Shown here one piece after another: positions 34,634-43,391 of a stretch of 48,782 nucleotides of DNA. Both the position numbers and the translations under genes were made by a program. Under the pieces are notes generated by a model, which did not search any database, had not been told where the DNA came from, and worked only from the letters and a program-made list of their open reading frames with translations. Origin of the DNA: Hyphomicrobiales bacterium. Lineage in GTDB: Bacteria > Pseudomonadota > Alphaproteobacteria > Rhizobiales > JAJFHR01. Numbering within the stretch: the stretch's first letter is position 1; the number at the start of each line of letters is the position of its first letter. The DNA is taken from positions 1 to 48,782 of the forward strand of contig JAJFHS010000033.1 of assembly GCA_021775475.1 (NCBI GenBank), in the 5' to 3' direction.

Positions 34634-35827
34634 TCAGATTAGTTGAAGAAAATTTCTGAATTCGGAAATGCGAGAGCGAGAGATGGGTATTTCAGTTTCG
34701 TTTTCAACGCCCACAACACAGAATGCCTTGTCACCCGCGCGTCTGAACCCAGCGATGAGTGTCTTTTTGACGATGAAGCTGCGATGTATGCGCATAAAAT
34801 CAACGGAACCAAGGCTCTCCTCCATTCGAGAAATAGACCACGGGCAAAACAATTCATTCTCACCGTCATTGATACTCGTATAGTGGCCGTCGGCTTTCAC
34901 GATGTGTATCGCATCGGGATCCAAATATCTTACAACCTTGTTACGCTCATATGGTATTTTGCTCAGATTTTGTGGTTTGACGTTGTCATCACCTGCTTTG
35001 TTTACCGACAACGGGGCCCCTGGCATCTTAACGATACCAGCTAAACCAATGTCAGAGCTCCCAAACTCCGCGTTCATTACCTGACTTTTTTCTCCTACTT
35101 CAGCATTCGATCCTGTGCGATTATCATTTGGCACAGCCATCAAAAGAAAAAGGCCACACAAGACGAATGAGGATAGTACAACTAACAGTGCCAATTGTTC
35201 ACGATCCAAAAAAGATGCAGAGGTAGGGTCAATCCCCTTAGCTAAGGTAAAAACGGTAAAGTACATGGCAGAATAATGCATGGCGGAAATTGCTAGGCCA
35301 AGGACGACAGAGCCGGTCGAAATTTTTAAAGGCGAGCGATTGCCATACGCAAGTTCGATAGCTGCAATTGACGATGCAATCCCTGTTGCTATAGCTAGCA
35401 GGACACCGATTGGACTGTAGGTAATAATGCTATTCGATGATATTGCACTCATACCGAGATAATGCATACCGACGATCCCTAACCCCATAAGAGTGCCTGC
35501 GATGTAAATTCTGGCCTTGGTCCTAATGCCAAAATGCAGGGACAACAATGCAACTCCCACAACCAAGACTGCAATTAAAGCAGAAGCTAGTGTTCTTACA
35601 GGATCGTAGTTTATCGTGATGGGCATCTCGACAGCGAGCATGCCTATGAAATGCATGGACCAGATACCGGTACCCAAAGCAAGTGCGCCTTGTGCCACCC
35701 GAACCTTTCGCTTTGTTAAATCAAGATTACGCAAGTTGGAGGTCAGGCGCAAAGCAGTGAAAGCCCCCATGATCGCAACCGCGAGGGAGCCAAAAACAAG
35801 GAGTGGTGAATAAACTACTTCCAGCAT
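34634..35827 (-). CDS. coxC: CoxC-type MHYT sensor with LytTR domain
   Basis: A 397-residue membrane-bound regulator. The N-terminal MHYT domain has seven or so membrane segments with repeated motifs SMHFIGMLA, GMHYLGMSA and AMHYSAMYF, thought to bind copper and sense CO or O2. A linker (about 245-300) leads to a C-terminal LytTR DNA-binding domain with VKADGHYTSI, FMRIHRSFIV and IPISRSRI. This combination is characteristic of CoxC/CoxH of CO oxidisers. ATG at 35827 follows GGGGAGGAAC. It precedes coxMSL on the same strand. Confidence 0.88.
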   Translation of the reverse strand: MLEVVYSPLLVFGSLAVAIMGAFTALRLTSNLRNLDLTKRKVRVAQGALALGTGIWSMHFIGMLAVEMPITINYDPVRTLASALIAVLVVGVALLSLHFGIRTKARIYIAGTLMGLGIVGMHYLGMSAISSNSIITYSPIGVLLAIATGIASSIAAIELAYGNRSPLKISTGSVVLGLAISAMHYSAMYFTVFTLAKGIDPTSASFLDREQLALLVVLSSFVLCGLFLLMAVPNDNRTGSNAEVGEKSQVMNAEFGSSDIGLAGIVKMPGAPLSVNKAGDDNVKPQNLSKIPYERNKVVRYLDPDAIHIVKADGHYTSINDGENELFCPWSISRMEESLGSVDFMRIHRSFIVKKTLIAGFRRAGDKAFCVVGVENETEIPISRSRISEFRNFLQLI

Positions 35828-35919
35828 GTTCCTCCCCAATTCTTAGCAACTTTGGCCTGTAAAAACCAGATTCGGCAGAAGCCTACAATGTTAAAAAACG
35901 AAATTCCAGCCCATTTACA

Positions 35920-35948
35920 ATTATAGCTTGGTAATTTCTTTGTGAAAA
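35920..35948 (-). promoter_or_regulatory. Candidate sigma70-type promoter of coxC
   Basis: On the minus strand TTTTCA (35948-35943) and a perfect TATAAT (35925-35920) are 17 bases apart, about 95 bp upstream of the coxC ATG. The IS630 element ends only about 40 bp further upstream, so any activator site beyond that has been separated from it. Confidence 0.45.
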
Positions 35949-35987
35949 ATGGTGACAGTTATTTGCAGACACTTCTCGTTCATACTA

Positions 35988-37224
35988 GTGGACTGCACTA
36001 CTTAATTATTGTGGTAATTTTTCTAAAACCATGATTCATTCCCTACCTAACACCAACTGTTTGGTAAGGAGGACATTCATGGTTGAGAAAAGATGGGTTG
36101 TTGAATTATGTGATTCTGAACGGCTTGAGCTTGACCGGCTGATAAACACCGGCAGGATAGCTGCAAGAGCGATTTTAAAGGCGCGGATTTTGCTCAAGGC
36201 GGATCAGGCCAGCGGTAGTGGCTGGACAGACACACAGATTGCCGAGGCCCTTGAAACCAGCACCACCCATGTTGCCAACACCCGGCGCAAGCTGGTTGAA
36301 CAGGGAATGGAGGCAGTATTTGCTCGCAAAAAACGCACAACGCCACCGCGCAAATGCATTTTTGACGGCGAAGCGGAAGCCAGGCTGATCACGCTTGCCT
36401 GCAGCACACCGCCTGCTGGCCGCGCCCGCTGGACCATCCGTCTGCTGGCGGACAAGGCTGTCGAGCTGAAAATTGTTGAGACGACCCACTTCAACACGGT
36501 AGGCCGTGTTTTAAAAAAACACTTTGAAACCGCATCTGAGTGAATACTGGGTCATTCCGCCAAAGGCCAATGCTGAATTTGCCGCCAATATGGAAGATAT
36601 TCTGGAGGTTTATACACGCCCGCATGACAAAATGCGGCCAATGGTCTGTCTTGATGAAATCTCCAAACAGCTGACCATGGAAACCAGAAAAGGCGTCCCG
36701 GCAAAACCCGGTTACGCCGCCCGCACAGATTATGAATATAAACGCAATGGAACAAGAAACATGTTTATGCTCTTCGCCCCGCTTGAGGGTTGGCGCCATG
36801 TCAAGGTCACGAAACGGCGGACCGCCGTGGATTACGCCCATATTTTAAAAGAGTTGGCGGACGAGCATTTTCCCGATACTGAAAAAATAGTCCTGGTTCA
36901 GGATAACCTCAATACGCATAAACCGGCCTCCCTTTATGCAGCCTTTGAACCGGCCGAAGCGCGCCGCCTCAGCTTGCGTTTTGAGTGGCATTATACCCCA
37001 AAACATGGCAGCTGGCTCAATATGGCGGAAGCGGAATTGTCTGTCCTGTCAGGTCAATGCCTCAAAAGAAGAATTCCTGATGCGCAACGTCTTGAAGATG
37101 AGGTCAATGCATGGCTCAAAGATCGAAACTCAAACAATGTAAAGGCAGACTGGCGCTTCACCACCGAAAAAGCACGCGTAAAGCTGAAATCACTATACCC
37201 GGTCATTTAAGTGATTCAGGCCAC
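35988..37224 (+). mobile_element. IS630-family insertion sequence
   Basis: Imperfect terminal inverted repeats (GTGGACTGCACTACTTAA on the left; the complement of the right end reads GTGGCCTGAATCACTTAA; 14 of 18 identical) flank one transposase locus. TA occurs on both outer edges (35986-35987 and 37225-37226), as expected for the IS630/mariner TA target duplication. The element is about 1237 bp and sits directly upstream of the cox cluster. Confidence 0.85.
36079..37210 (+). pseudogene. IS630 transposase in two frames
   Basis: The first frame (36079-36543) carries the helix-turn-helix part (TQIAEALETSTTHVANTRRK). The second, ending at 37210, carries the DDE domain: CLDEISKQL, VLVQDNLNTH and TPKHGSWLNMAEAEL. 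The frames join at a run of seven A (about 36512-36518). Removing one A would give RVLKNTLKPHLSEYW, close to the family consensus. It could be a programmed frameshift or slippage site, known in this family, or an inactivating insertion. The ATG at 36079 follows AAGGAGG. Confidence 0.75.
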
Positions 37225-37467
37225 TAGCTCTAAAGAATTTATCACCGGCATCTAATGGTGTAATATTTCCCCTGAAATAGTGCAAAAATCAGATTTTATT
37301 CCTATTTTTTTAGCCACACCTCCGGTCAGCTCAAGGCACCCCCGACATATGATACTCCATTGAACAGACCACCTTGATTTACAACTGCATGTATGTCCGT
37401 CATCATATAAATTGGAACAATCAACGGGCTGATCTAAAGGAGGATCTGGCTCATCTGGTTGATCATA

Positions 37468-38449
37468 TTAAGCGGCGTATTTGCGGTATTGCAAGCGCCG
37501 GGTTTCCATTGTTTTGAGTTTAGTCCTTTCTCTTTGTTTTAAAATGGCTTGGCCTCGCCCGAAGTAGACGTCTGCAGGGGTGAGGTTGTTGATGCTCTCA
37601 TGGTATCGCTGATGATTGTAATGATCAACGAATGCCCCGATCTGCGCTTCCAGGTCTGCCGGGAAGAAGTAGTTTTCCAGCAAGATGCGCATTCTTCAGG
37701 GTCTGATGCCATCGCTCAATCTTGCCCTGTGTTTGCGGGTGATACGGCGCACCCCTGACGTGTCCCATTTTCTTAGTCCCCAGCCATTCGGCCAGTTCGC
37801 CAGAGACGTAGCTGGAGCCATTGTCTGACAGCAGTCTCGGTTTGTGCACAACATGGGCCTGATCACAACCTGAGGCCTGCAAGGCAAGGTCCAGCGTGTC
37901 TGTAACATCGCTCGTCTTCATGGTTGCGCACAGCTTGGCGGCAATGATATAGCGCGAGTAATCATCAAGGATCGTCGATAAGTACATCCATCCCCAGCCA
38001 ATAACCTTCAGATAGGTAAAGTCGGTCTGCCACAGTTGATTAATAGCCGTTGTCTTGTCTTTGAACTCATCAGCAGCCTTGATGACGATAAATGCCGGGC
38101 TGGTAATCAGATCAAGGGATTTAAGCAACCGATAGACGGAAGCCTCTGAGACAAAGTATTTTTCTGTGTCAGTGAAGCGTACAGCCAGTTCCCGGGGAGA
38201 TAGCTCCGGAACGTCCAATGCCAGGTCAACGATGCGCTGGCGCATGTCATCAGGAATACGGTTCCAGACCCGGGACGGCCTTGGCGATTGATCTTCCAAA
38301 GCCTCCGGGCCACCTCTCTGATAGAGGTCATACCAGCGATAAAACGTGGTGCGAGGAATGCCCAGTTTATCCAGCGTTCGTTTGACGGGCAGATGTGATC
38401 GCTCCACAAGGCGGATAATCTCAAGTTTTTCAGATGCGGGGTATCTCAT
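37468..38449 (-). pseudogene. IS3-type transposase orfB, frameshifted
   Basis: The frame from 38449 encodes the HTH and rve integrase core: QLWQTDFTYLKV, STILDDYSRYIIA and SDNGSSYVSGELAEW. After ERWHQTLKN the frame is lost. One extra base near 37690 explains it, because the next frame continues RILLENYFFPADLEAQIG and DHYNHQRYHESINNLTPADVY to a stop at 37468. The protein is thus inactivated unless corrected by frameshifting. It overlaps orfA by 4 bases (ATGA). Confidence 0.8.
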
Positions 38450-38820
38450 TCGTCGTCTCCCCCATCCGCGATCATGCTTTTTTTAAGCACCCGGAGTTCC
38501 AGGGTCTGTTCGGCTACGACCTCTTTCAACTCACGGGCTTCGCGGCGAAGGGCTGTGACCTCGCCCGTTGAAGCCGCACGAGCCGTATCACCTGCAAGTC
38601 GGCGCTTGCCAGCCTCAAGGAACTCCTTCGACCATTTGTAATAAATACTCTGGGCGATGCCTTCACGGCGGCACAGTTCGGCGATGGTTTCTTCACCACG
38701 CAATCCGTCCAGCACAATACGGATCTTTTCTTCTGCCGAATATTGCTTGCGTGTTGCCCGGCGGATGTCTTTGATCGCCTTGGCGGCTCCCGTCTGTCTT
38801 GTCTGCAATTTCTGTCTCAT
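38446..38820 (-). CDS. IS3-type transposase orfA
   Basis: A 124-residue HTH_Tnp_1-type protein: RKQYSAEEKIRIVLDGLRG, ETIAELCRREGIAQSIYYKW, then a helical zipper region (VTALRREARELKEVVAEQTLELRVLKKS in part). ATG at 38820 is chosen because AAGGGGA lies at the proper distance and the relic copy at 39657 starts at the same codon behind AAGGAG. An upstream ATG at 38841 is less likely. Confidence 0.8.
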   Translation of the reverse strand: MRQKLQTRQTGAAKAIKDIRRATRKQYSAEEKIRIVLDGLRGEETIAELCRREGIAQSIYYKWSKEFLEAGKRRLAGDTARAASTGEVTALRREARELKEVVAEQTLELRVLKKSMIADGGDDE

Positions 38821-38909
38821 CTTCATTCCCCTTCGGGTCATTACGATGAACCAGAAACCCTCTCTTATGCAATCCCGCTAATTTGTTCCATAGGCGCTGA
38901 CGTTAGACA

Positions 38910-39413
38910 ACCGACGGCAAGTTCGGTTCTGCTGACAAGCGGGCTCGATTCTGTGCTGGCGCATGGCGTGGCTGGCAGGCCAAGGGTAAAGCTGAGCAGA
39001 AAGCAAAATATGCGTTTTACATCAACAACGGCCGTTCCAACCTGAACTGGCAAAACCAGTTTTCTGATCAGGAAAATGACTTTGTCCGGGATCGCTATCC
39101 ATTCCCGTTCATTGAAATGAATCCTGAGGACATGAAGGAGTTGGGCATCAACCAGGGCGACCTTGTCGAAGTTCACAATGATGTGGGCGCAACCCAGGCT
39201 ATGGTCTATCCGACCCCGACCGCCAAGCGCAAGGAAACCTTTATGTTGTTTGGCTCGCCCATGGGCCAACAGGGTAATGTGGTCAATAGTGGTGTGAATG
39301 AGCTCATTCTGCCCGACTACAAACATTGTTGGGCAAACATCCGCAAGATTGCCGACGCACCAGCAGCGGTTAAACATCTTTCCTTCAAGTCAAAGGAATA
39401 TGTCGCAGGCTAA
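38910..39413 (+). pseudogene. 3' fragment of AioA/IdrA-type molybdopterin oxidoreductase
   Basis: An open frame of about 167 codons starts directly at the IS edge and has no start codon of its own at the homologous position. It encodes the C-terminal domain of the arsenite oxidase large-subunit family: TDGKFGSADKRARF, YINNGRSNLNWQNQF, RYPFPFIEMNPEDM, GDLVEVHNDVGATQAMVYP and the end LSFKSKEYVAG. The closely related iodate reductase IdrA cannot be excluded. The rest of the gene has been lost to IS activity, and a terminator follows. It marks a former arsenite- or iodate-metabolism operon here. Confidence 0.75.
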
Positions 39414-39432
39414 ACCAGCCAACACAACCAAG

Positions 39433-39465
39433 CCCCGGATAGTTAATATCCGGGGATTTTTATTT
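39433..39465 (+). terminator. Rho-independent terminator after the aioA/idrA fragment
   Basis: CCCCGGATA (39433-39441) and TATCCGGGG (39447-39455) form a perfect 9-bp stem with a 5-base loop, followed by ATTTTTATTT. It lies 20 bp after the stop of the gene fragment and fits the end of the former operon. Confidence 0.85.
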
Positions 39466-39569
39466 GGCACAGTTCGCATTCTATTATGCAGTAAGTTTTG
39501 TGTAAAAAATCACAACCATCCATCCCACAATCAATATTTCATCTGGAACAAAAAAGTTCATAAACTGAA

Positions 39570-39665
39570 TGTCTGACGTCAGCGCCTATGGAACAAATTT
39601 ATGGGATTGCATAAGAGAGGATTTCTGGTTCATCGTCACCACCAAGGAGTGGACGATGAGACAAA
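39570..39665 (+). mobile_element. Relic of an IS3-type element end
   Basis: This segment is an inverted near-copy of the orfA-side end at 38820-38909, including the leader and the ATGAGACA start of orfA behind AAGGAG. Homology stops after a few codons, where a different transposase relic begins. The two IS ends face each other across the aioA/idrA fragment. Confidence 0.7.
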
Positions 39666-39800
39666 GATCAGGACCGCGACGTTCAGCGTCGGGGAAACTT
39701 GTAAAAGATACCCTTTGTCGCCGATCAGGGTTTTGGCGCTTGGCAATGCGGGATAAATAATCTTGGCCCCGATGTGATCAGATAGGATAAATATAGATTG
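39666..39800 (-). pseudogene. IS5-type transposase relic
   Basis: On the minus strand a short stretch reads LSDHIGAKIIYPALPSAKTL followed by IGDKGY, the conserved core around the second catalytic Asp of IS5/IS4-type DDE transposases. Neither side continues the homology, so it is a small remnant. The rest of 39801-39998 has no recognisable gene. Confidence 0.5.
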
Positions 39801-39998
39801 AGGCATACCTCTGATCAAAATCTGTAATCCAAAAAGATTTTCACCACTTACAAAGCCCACATTTTTCAAAACGATCCAATAGGCAGATTCTGACGCATCT
39901 GAAAATGCATATATAATGTGAATTCCGCTAAAACTAAGACCAAACCAGTCAGGTGCTACATTTCGTAGGCAACAGTGATTTCTTGGCAAGAAATGCCA

Positions 39999-41177
39999 TC
40001 ATGCAGATTTCGACTTATTTGTTATGATCCTGATCCTATCACCTACCGTTCTTGCAGCTGATTTAAGCGGATCATCCGAAAAATGTGCGTATCCCGCCGT
40101 AGTTTGAGGTTGTGAATGCCCAAGAAGTGCACCAATCAATGGTAAACTCATTCCACTGGCAACGGCGATTGAAGCATATGAATGTCGCAAATCATGGATG
40201 CGCATATCACCCAAACCAGCTTGTTTTCTAATTTTCCGCCAAGGCTTTTGAAGATTCACCAAATGCGCGCCTTGCTTCTTGCCACAAATCACATATGGGT
40301 TTCCTTCCAACCGCGGAATATCAGCCAACACCTGCATAGCTGGTGGGTTTAAATAAATCCTCTTTGCCCCAGTCTTTGAGTCAGGTAAATCAAGAAATTG
40401 TTCTTCAAAATCAACATATTCCCAACGCAGTGCAATTATCTCATTCAGCCGAGCACCTGTAAGCGCTAGAAGCCTAATAGCAGCAATAACAAATGGGCTG
40501 ACTGTTTTTTCAGTTTCCACTTCAGCAAGCGTGTCACCAAGCCGAGCTATTTCCTCTTCGGACATGAAGCGCTTGCGTTTGGCTTCCTTGAATTTTTCGA
40601 CGTGATATGCCGGGTTGGAAAAATCTGGTCTATAGCCGTTTTTCTCACACCAACTGAAGAACTTAGATAGCACCGCCAAAAGTCGGTTTGCCTGATACGG
40701 TGTATTTTTTAAAGAAACATGTAGACGGACAATATCAGGTCGGGTAATTTCTAGAATGGGTTTGCGTCGAAGTTGCGCGAGAACCAGTTTGTCGATCAAT
40801 CTACGGTATTCAACAGATGAGCGACTTTTAAGTCTTGCATCGACGTGATCATCAAGAAACTGATCAAGCAATTCCCCAACTCTTTGAATTTGCTTTCTTT
40901 GGTCCCTCACCTCTGACGGGTCATCACCACGCGCCACTGTCCTGAGAACTGTTTTTGCGTCCATTCTAGCTTGATCAGACGTTATAATTCCGTGTCTACC
41001 CAATGTTACACGACGGGTCCTCCCCTTACGACCGCCGATGCGATATTGAACCAGGTAAACCTTTCGGCCTGCCGGTGTTACTTTCAAAGCAAAGCCGGTT
41101 AATTCATCATCCCAAAGATAACAATCCTTATCAGATGGCTCAGCGGCATCGACGCTACGTTTTGTGATTTTCACCAT
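39999..41177 (-). CDS. int: Tyrosine site-specific integrase
   Basis: A 392-residue P4/ICE-type integrase. The N-terminal arm-binding domain includes LWDDELTGFALKVTPAGRK, followed by a core-binding SAM-like domain and the catalytic domain. Catalytic residues are Arg in LTGARLNEII, Lys in DSKTGAKR, HDLRHSYAS (His/Arg), His in LLGHSQPQTT and Tyr in AGYAHF. The gene's 5' end faces a tRNA-Thr 3' fragment 168 bp away, the usual arrangement for an integrase at its attachment site. It is the likely partner of the RdfS-like protein. Confidence 0.93.
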   Translation of the reverse strand: MVKITKRSVDAAEPSDKDCYLWDDELTGFALKVTPAGRKVYLVQYRIGGRKGRTRRVTLGRHGIITSDQARMDAKTVLRTVARGDDPSEVRDQRKQIQRVGELLDQFLDDHVDARLKSRSSVEYRRLIDKLVLAQLRRKPILEITRPDIVRLHVSLKNTPYQANRLLAVLSKFFSWCEKNGYRPDFSNPAYHVEKFKEAKRKRFMSEEEIARLGDTLAEVETEKTVSPFVIAAIRLLALTGARLNEIIALRWEYVDFEEQFLDLPDSKTGAKRIYLNPPAMQVLADIPRLEGNPYVICGKKQGAHLVNLQKPWRKIRKQAGLGDMRIHDLRHSYASIAVASGMSLPLIGALLGHSQPQTTAGYAHFSDDPLKSAARTVGDRIRIITNKSKSA

Positions 41178-41344
41178 GATTCTACCCGTGCTTACTAGAT
41201 TTACACAGTAAGCACATAGTAAGCATTCTCATAGGAATACACAAGAACCCAAAGGAAACTTAATCATTCTTATTAACTGATTTTATTGATATATTTTCAT
41301 TATAAAGAATTTCCCGACATACTAAGAAACCACAAACTCTCAAA

Positions 41345-41389
41345 TTTGTAATCAGAGGGTCGGGAGTTCGAGTCTCTCAGCCGGCACCA
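41345..41389 (+). other. tRNA-Thr 3' fragment, probable att site
   Basis: The 45 bases from the anticodon loop (TTTGTAA) through the T-arm (GGTCGGGAGTTCGAGTCTC) to CAGCCGGCACCA match the 3' half of a tRNA-Thr with anticodon TGT. The 5' half is absent: the preceding DNA has no GCCGGC acceptor strand or D-arm. Elements integrating in a tRNA gene leave such a 3' copy at the distal end, so this is probably attR, with the intact gene and attL left of the window. Confidence 0.75.
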
Positions 41390-41974
41390 GTTAAATCAAT
41401 GACTTAGAGTGAACCACTCACTCAGTGAAAGTCAGTTAGCAACCATATAGCAACCAACAGAGCTGATTCCAGGCTGTTTCAATGGTTCGTTTGTGAGTGA
41501 ATGAATATCTGCCTGAAAAGCGTTGCGCATTGGAAGCCTGGGCGGTATTGCTGCAAGGGATAGTATCCGGCAAGAAGGCTGGCGATAACGTGGTTGGTAT
41601 CAATTCAGCAAAGCAATGAGCTTGTGTTTGCCTCGCGTAGTGACAACGGATTAATCTTCGCATTCGCCAATTACAGCAAATTTTTCTATTTTCGCCTACT
41701 TTAGACATTAAATATTTTTCCCTTTGTTTATTCCATGCCATTGATTTTATTGAACAAATGAATTTTACTCCCCCTACTGCAAAGCCAGCTAAAATGGCCT
41801 TGTTTAAAACGCTGTAAACCTTGCGCGCGTATCTACCCGAAAGCTCCTAAAAGTTGTTACAATATAAACGGTTAGCTAACTGACTTGTCAGGGCTTTCCC
41901 TTCCTAAAACAACTACCCCCGCAACGCTCAGGCAAGCACCACGGGGATAATTGACGGGTATGTTTTGTCAGTTC
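41390..41974. other. Gap right of the att site
   Basis: Apart from the integrase scrap at 41497-41619 I see no gene. Short direct repeats (ACCACTCACTCAGTG, AGCAACC twice at about 41439-41458) lie next to the att fragment and could be recombinase arm sites or remnants of an attachment region. Confidence 0.4.
41497..41619 (+). pseudogene. C-terminal scrap of a second tyrosine integrase
   Basis: In one frame the DNA reads VNEYLPEKRCALEAWAVLLQ and continues to GDNVVGINSAKQ and a stop. This matches the tail of phage/ICE integrases (Y-L-P-E-K-R-x-A-L-E-A-W, then N-V-V). The catalytic part is gone. It indicates that a different integrated element once occupied the DNA to the right of the att site. 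Confidence 0.55.
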
Positions 41975-42262
41975 TTACGCGCCTTGCCCTACAGTCTCAC
42001 AACCTGTCGGATTTGCAACACAAAAGGCGCTGGTTGGTACCGCTGTTTCAATCCTTCGCTCAGCAACAAGAGCGGTCAGCTTCCCGGCTTCTTCTGTCAA
42101 GCCATGGTAAAGGACGGTTAGGGCAAGTCGGTCTAGCATTTGAAGGTCAGTGTCATCGTTATGAATGAACATAAGCAATAATTCACTTAATCCACCAACC
42201 CGTTCAATGACGATCTCTAAAACGTCCTGATCTTTTATGGGCATTGGAATGACGTTAGACAT
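41975..42262 (-). CDS. Hypothetical protein, 95 residues
   Basis: A small protein beginning MSNVIPMPIKDQDVLEIVIE, with a central acidic and hydrophobic helix region (LLLMFIHNDDTDLQMLDRLALT in part) and no recognised domain. Its ATG overlaps the stop of the upstream gene by 8 bases, making it the last of a three-gene minus-strand unit. Function unknown. Confidence 0.55.
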   Translation of the reverse strand: MSNVIPMPIKDQDVLEIVIERVGGLSELLLMFIHNDDTDLQMLDRLALTVLYHGLTEEAGKLTALVAERRIETAVPTSAFCVANPTGCETVGQGA

Positions 42263-42911
42263 GTTGGCCTCCAGTCTGGCCGCTTATCCGCTTGGCGTCT
42301 TCCAAGGCGCTATCTACAAATCCGGTGATGATGTTATCTAAATCACTCGGGCACTGGTACTCACGCCAAGCAATCAGTTTGACAAGAATGCCCTCAACCG
42401 TGTGTGCGGGTGTTTGCCGTATCTCTTTTTCGATGGCGTTAAATGCGTCACCTTCTGCAATATATTTCTGTTCAAGCTCATCAGTGCTGTGCTTGGCGTC
42501 CACCGCCTTGCACACTGCCTCCCATTCATCAAGAGCATTAATTCTGCGTTCGCGAACATGTAACTTTTCCGCTGCGTCCCTTTCCGTTGGGTTATCCAAC
42601 GGGAAGTTGTAAGCGCGTTCGATGTCATCACGGGTCATTTGTTTCCGGGTACTAAAAACCCCGTACTTAATAGCCTCTGGTGGCTCAGGATATTCCTTCG
42701 CGGCATTGTCTTCTGCATCACAAAAGGCACTTAAAGCGGCATAGTAAGTGTCACGCTGCCTTTTCCACGCTTTGCCAAGTTCAATCAGCTTAGCGTCCGG
42801 GTGCTGTTCTGAACCCATTACCTTGCTGGCAACAGCAATACCCACGGCACTTGTTCCAATCACTGCACCGGCTGATTTTAAGACTGTACGTCTGTTAATT
42901 GCCTTCCTCAC
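42255..42911 (-). CDS. Hypothetical exported protein with Tat-like signal
   Basis: A 218-residue protein. The N-terminus NRRTVLKSAGAVIGTSAVGI looks like a twin-arginine signal (RR followed by a mild hydrophobic stretch and Ala-rich end), although the second half of the consensus is loose. The remainder is helical and charged, with no recognised domain. It overlaps the upstream gene by 4 bases and the downstream gene by 8 bases, so the three form an operon. It lies in an accessory region right of the ICE. Confidence 0.6.
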   Translation of the reverse strand: MRKAINRRTVLKSAGAVIGTSAVGIAVASKVMGSEQHPDAKLIELGKAWKRQRDTYYAALSAFCDAEDNAAKEYPEPPEAIKYGVFSTRKQMTRDDIERAYNFPLDNPTERDAAEKLHVRERRINALDEWEAVCKAVDAKHSTDELEQKYIAEGDAFNAIEKEIRQTPAHTVEGILVKLIAWREYQCPSDLDNIITGFVDSALEDAKRISGQTGGQHV

Positions 42912-43258
42912 GCTGCTACCCGCCCTTCCGCCGCAATCTGGCTCTCCAGCGTCTTAATCTGGCGCATGGCAGCGGCATAGCCACCATTGGTGTAATAGAA
43001 GTTATCTGACATCTGGTTGAGCATGTGAGCGCTTTGCAGGCTTGCCAGTTGTTCCGACAATGGCCTTGAGGAAACGATCACAGGCCGCTTGAATTCCGCC
43101 CATGCCATTTTCAGGCAAGAAGCAAAACAAAGCCAGCCAATCGATTTAAAGGGTATCTCAGGATAACGGTAGGTAGATTTGAAAATCTCCCAGGCGCGTT
43201 TCATGATTTTTGATTTGTTGAATTTGGACGGTGTTGTGGTATGTGCTTGGTTAGCCAT
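42908..43258 (-). CDS. Hypothetical mobile-element protein, 116 residues
   Basis: A protein of 116 residues containing MKRAWEIFKSTYRYPEIPFK and SIGWLCFASCLKMAWAEFK. I recognise this pattern (K-R-A-W-x-x-F then F-x-x-C-L-x-x-A-W) from small uncharacterised proteins of phages and mobile elements. The start at 43258 follows AGGGGAG. It leads the three-gene unit. Function unknown. Confidence 0.6.
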   Translation of the reverse strand: MANQAHTTTPSKFNKSKIMKRAWEIFKSTYRYPEIPFKSIGWLCFASCLKMAWAEFKRPVIVSSRPLSEQLASLQSAHMLNQMSDNFYYTNGGYAAAMRQIKTLESQIAAEGRVAA

Positions 43259-43391
43259 TTCAATCTCCCCTAAAGAGGTTGGTTGGTTAGAGCCTCGTTG
43301 GTGCTGATACACCTTCGGGGCTCGATTTCTTTTGTAGCTACATAATTACAAATTGTTTGACTTCTGTCAATACATAAATTACATAATTCTT

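Larger units (their letters stand above)
37468..38909 (-). mobile_element. IS3-type element with orfA and broken orfB
   Basis: The orfA-side end is recognisable because a near-identical copy of about 65 bp recurs in inverted orientation from 39570; both begin TGTCTxACGTCAGCGCCTATG (x varies). This places the end at about 38909. I could not identify the matching end beyond orfB, so the left boundary given is only the orfB stop. The non-coding DNA 37227-37467 between this and the IS630 shows nothing recognisable. Confidence 0.6.

Noticed and set aside
39117..39413. 98-codon frame as a stand-alone gene
   Set aside because: Homology to the arsenite oxidase family continues in frame upstream of its ATG to the IS edge, so it is the end of a truncated gene.
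41340..41389. Intact tRNA-Thr gene
   Set aside because: Only the 3' half matches; there is no acceptor 5' strand or D-arm in the preceding bases.
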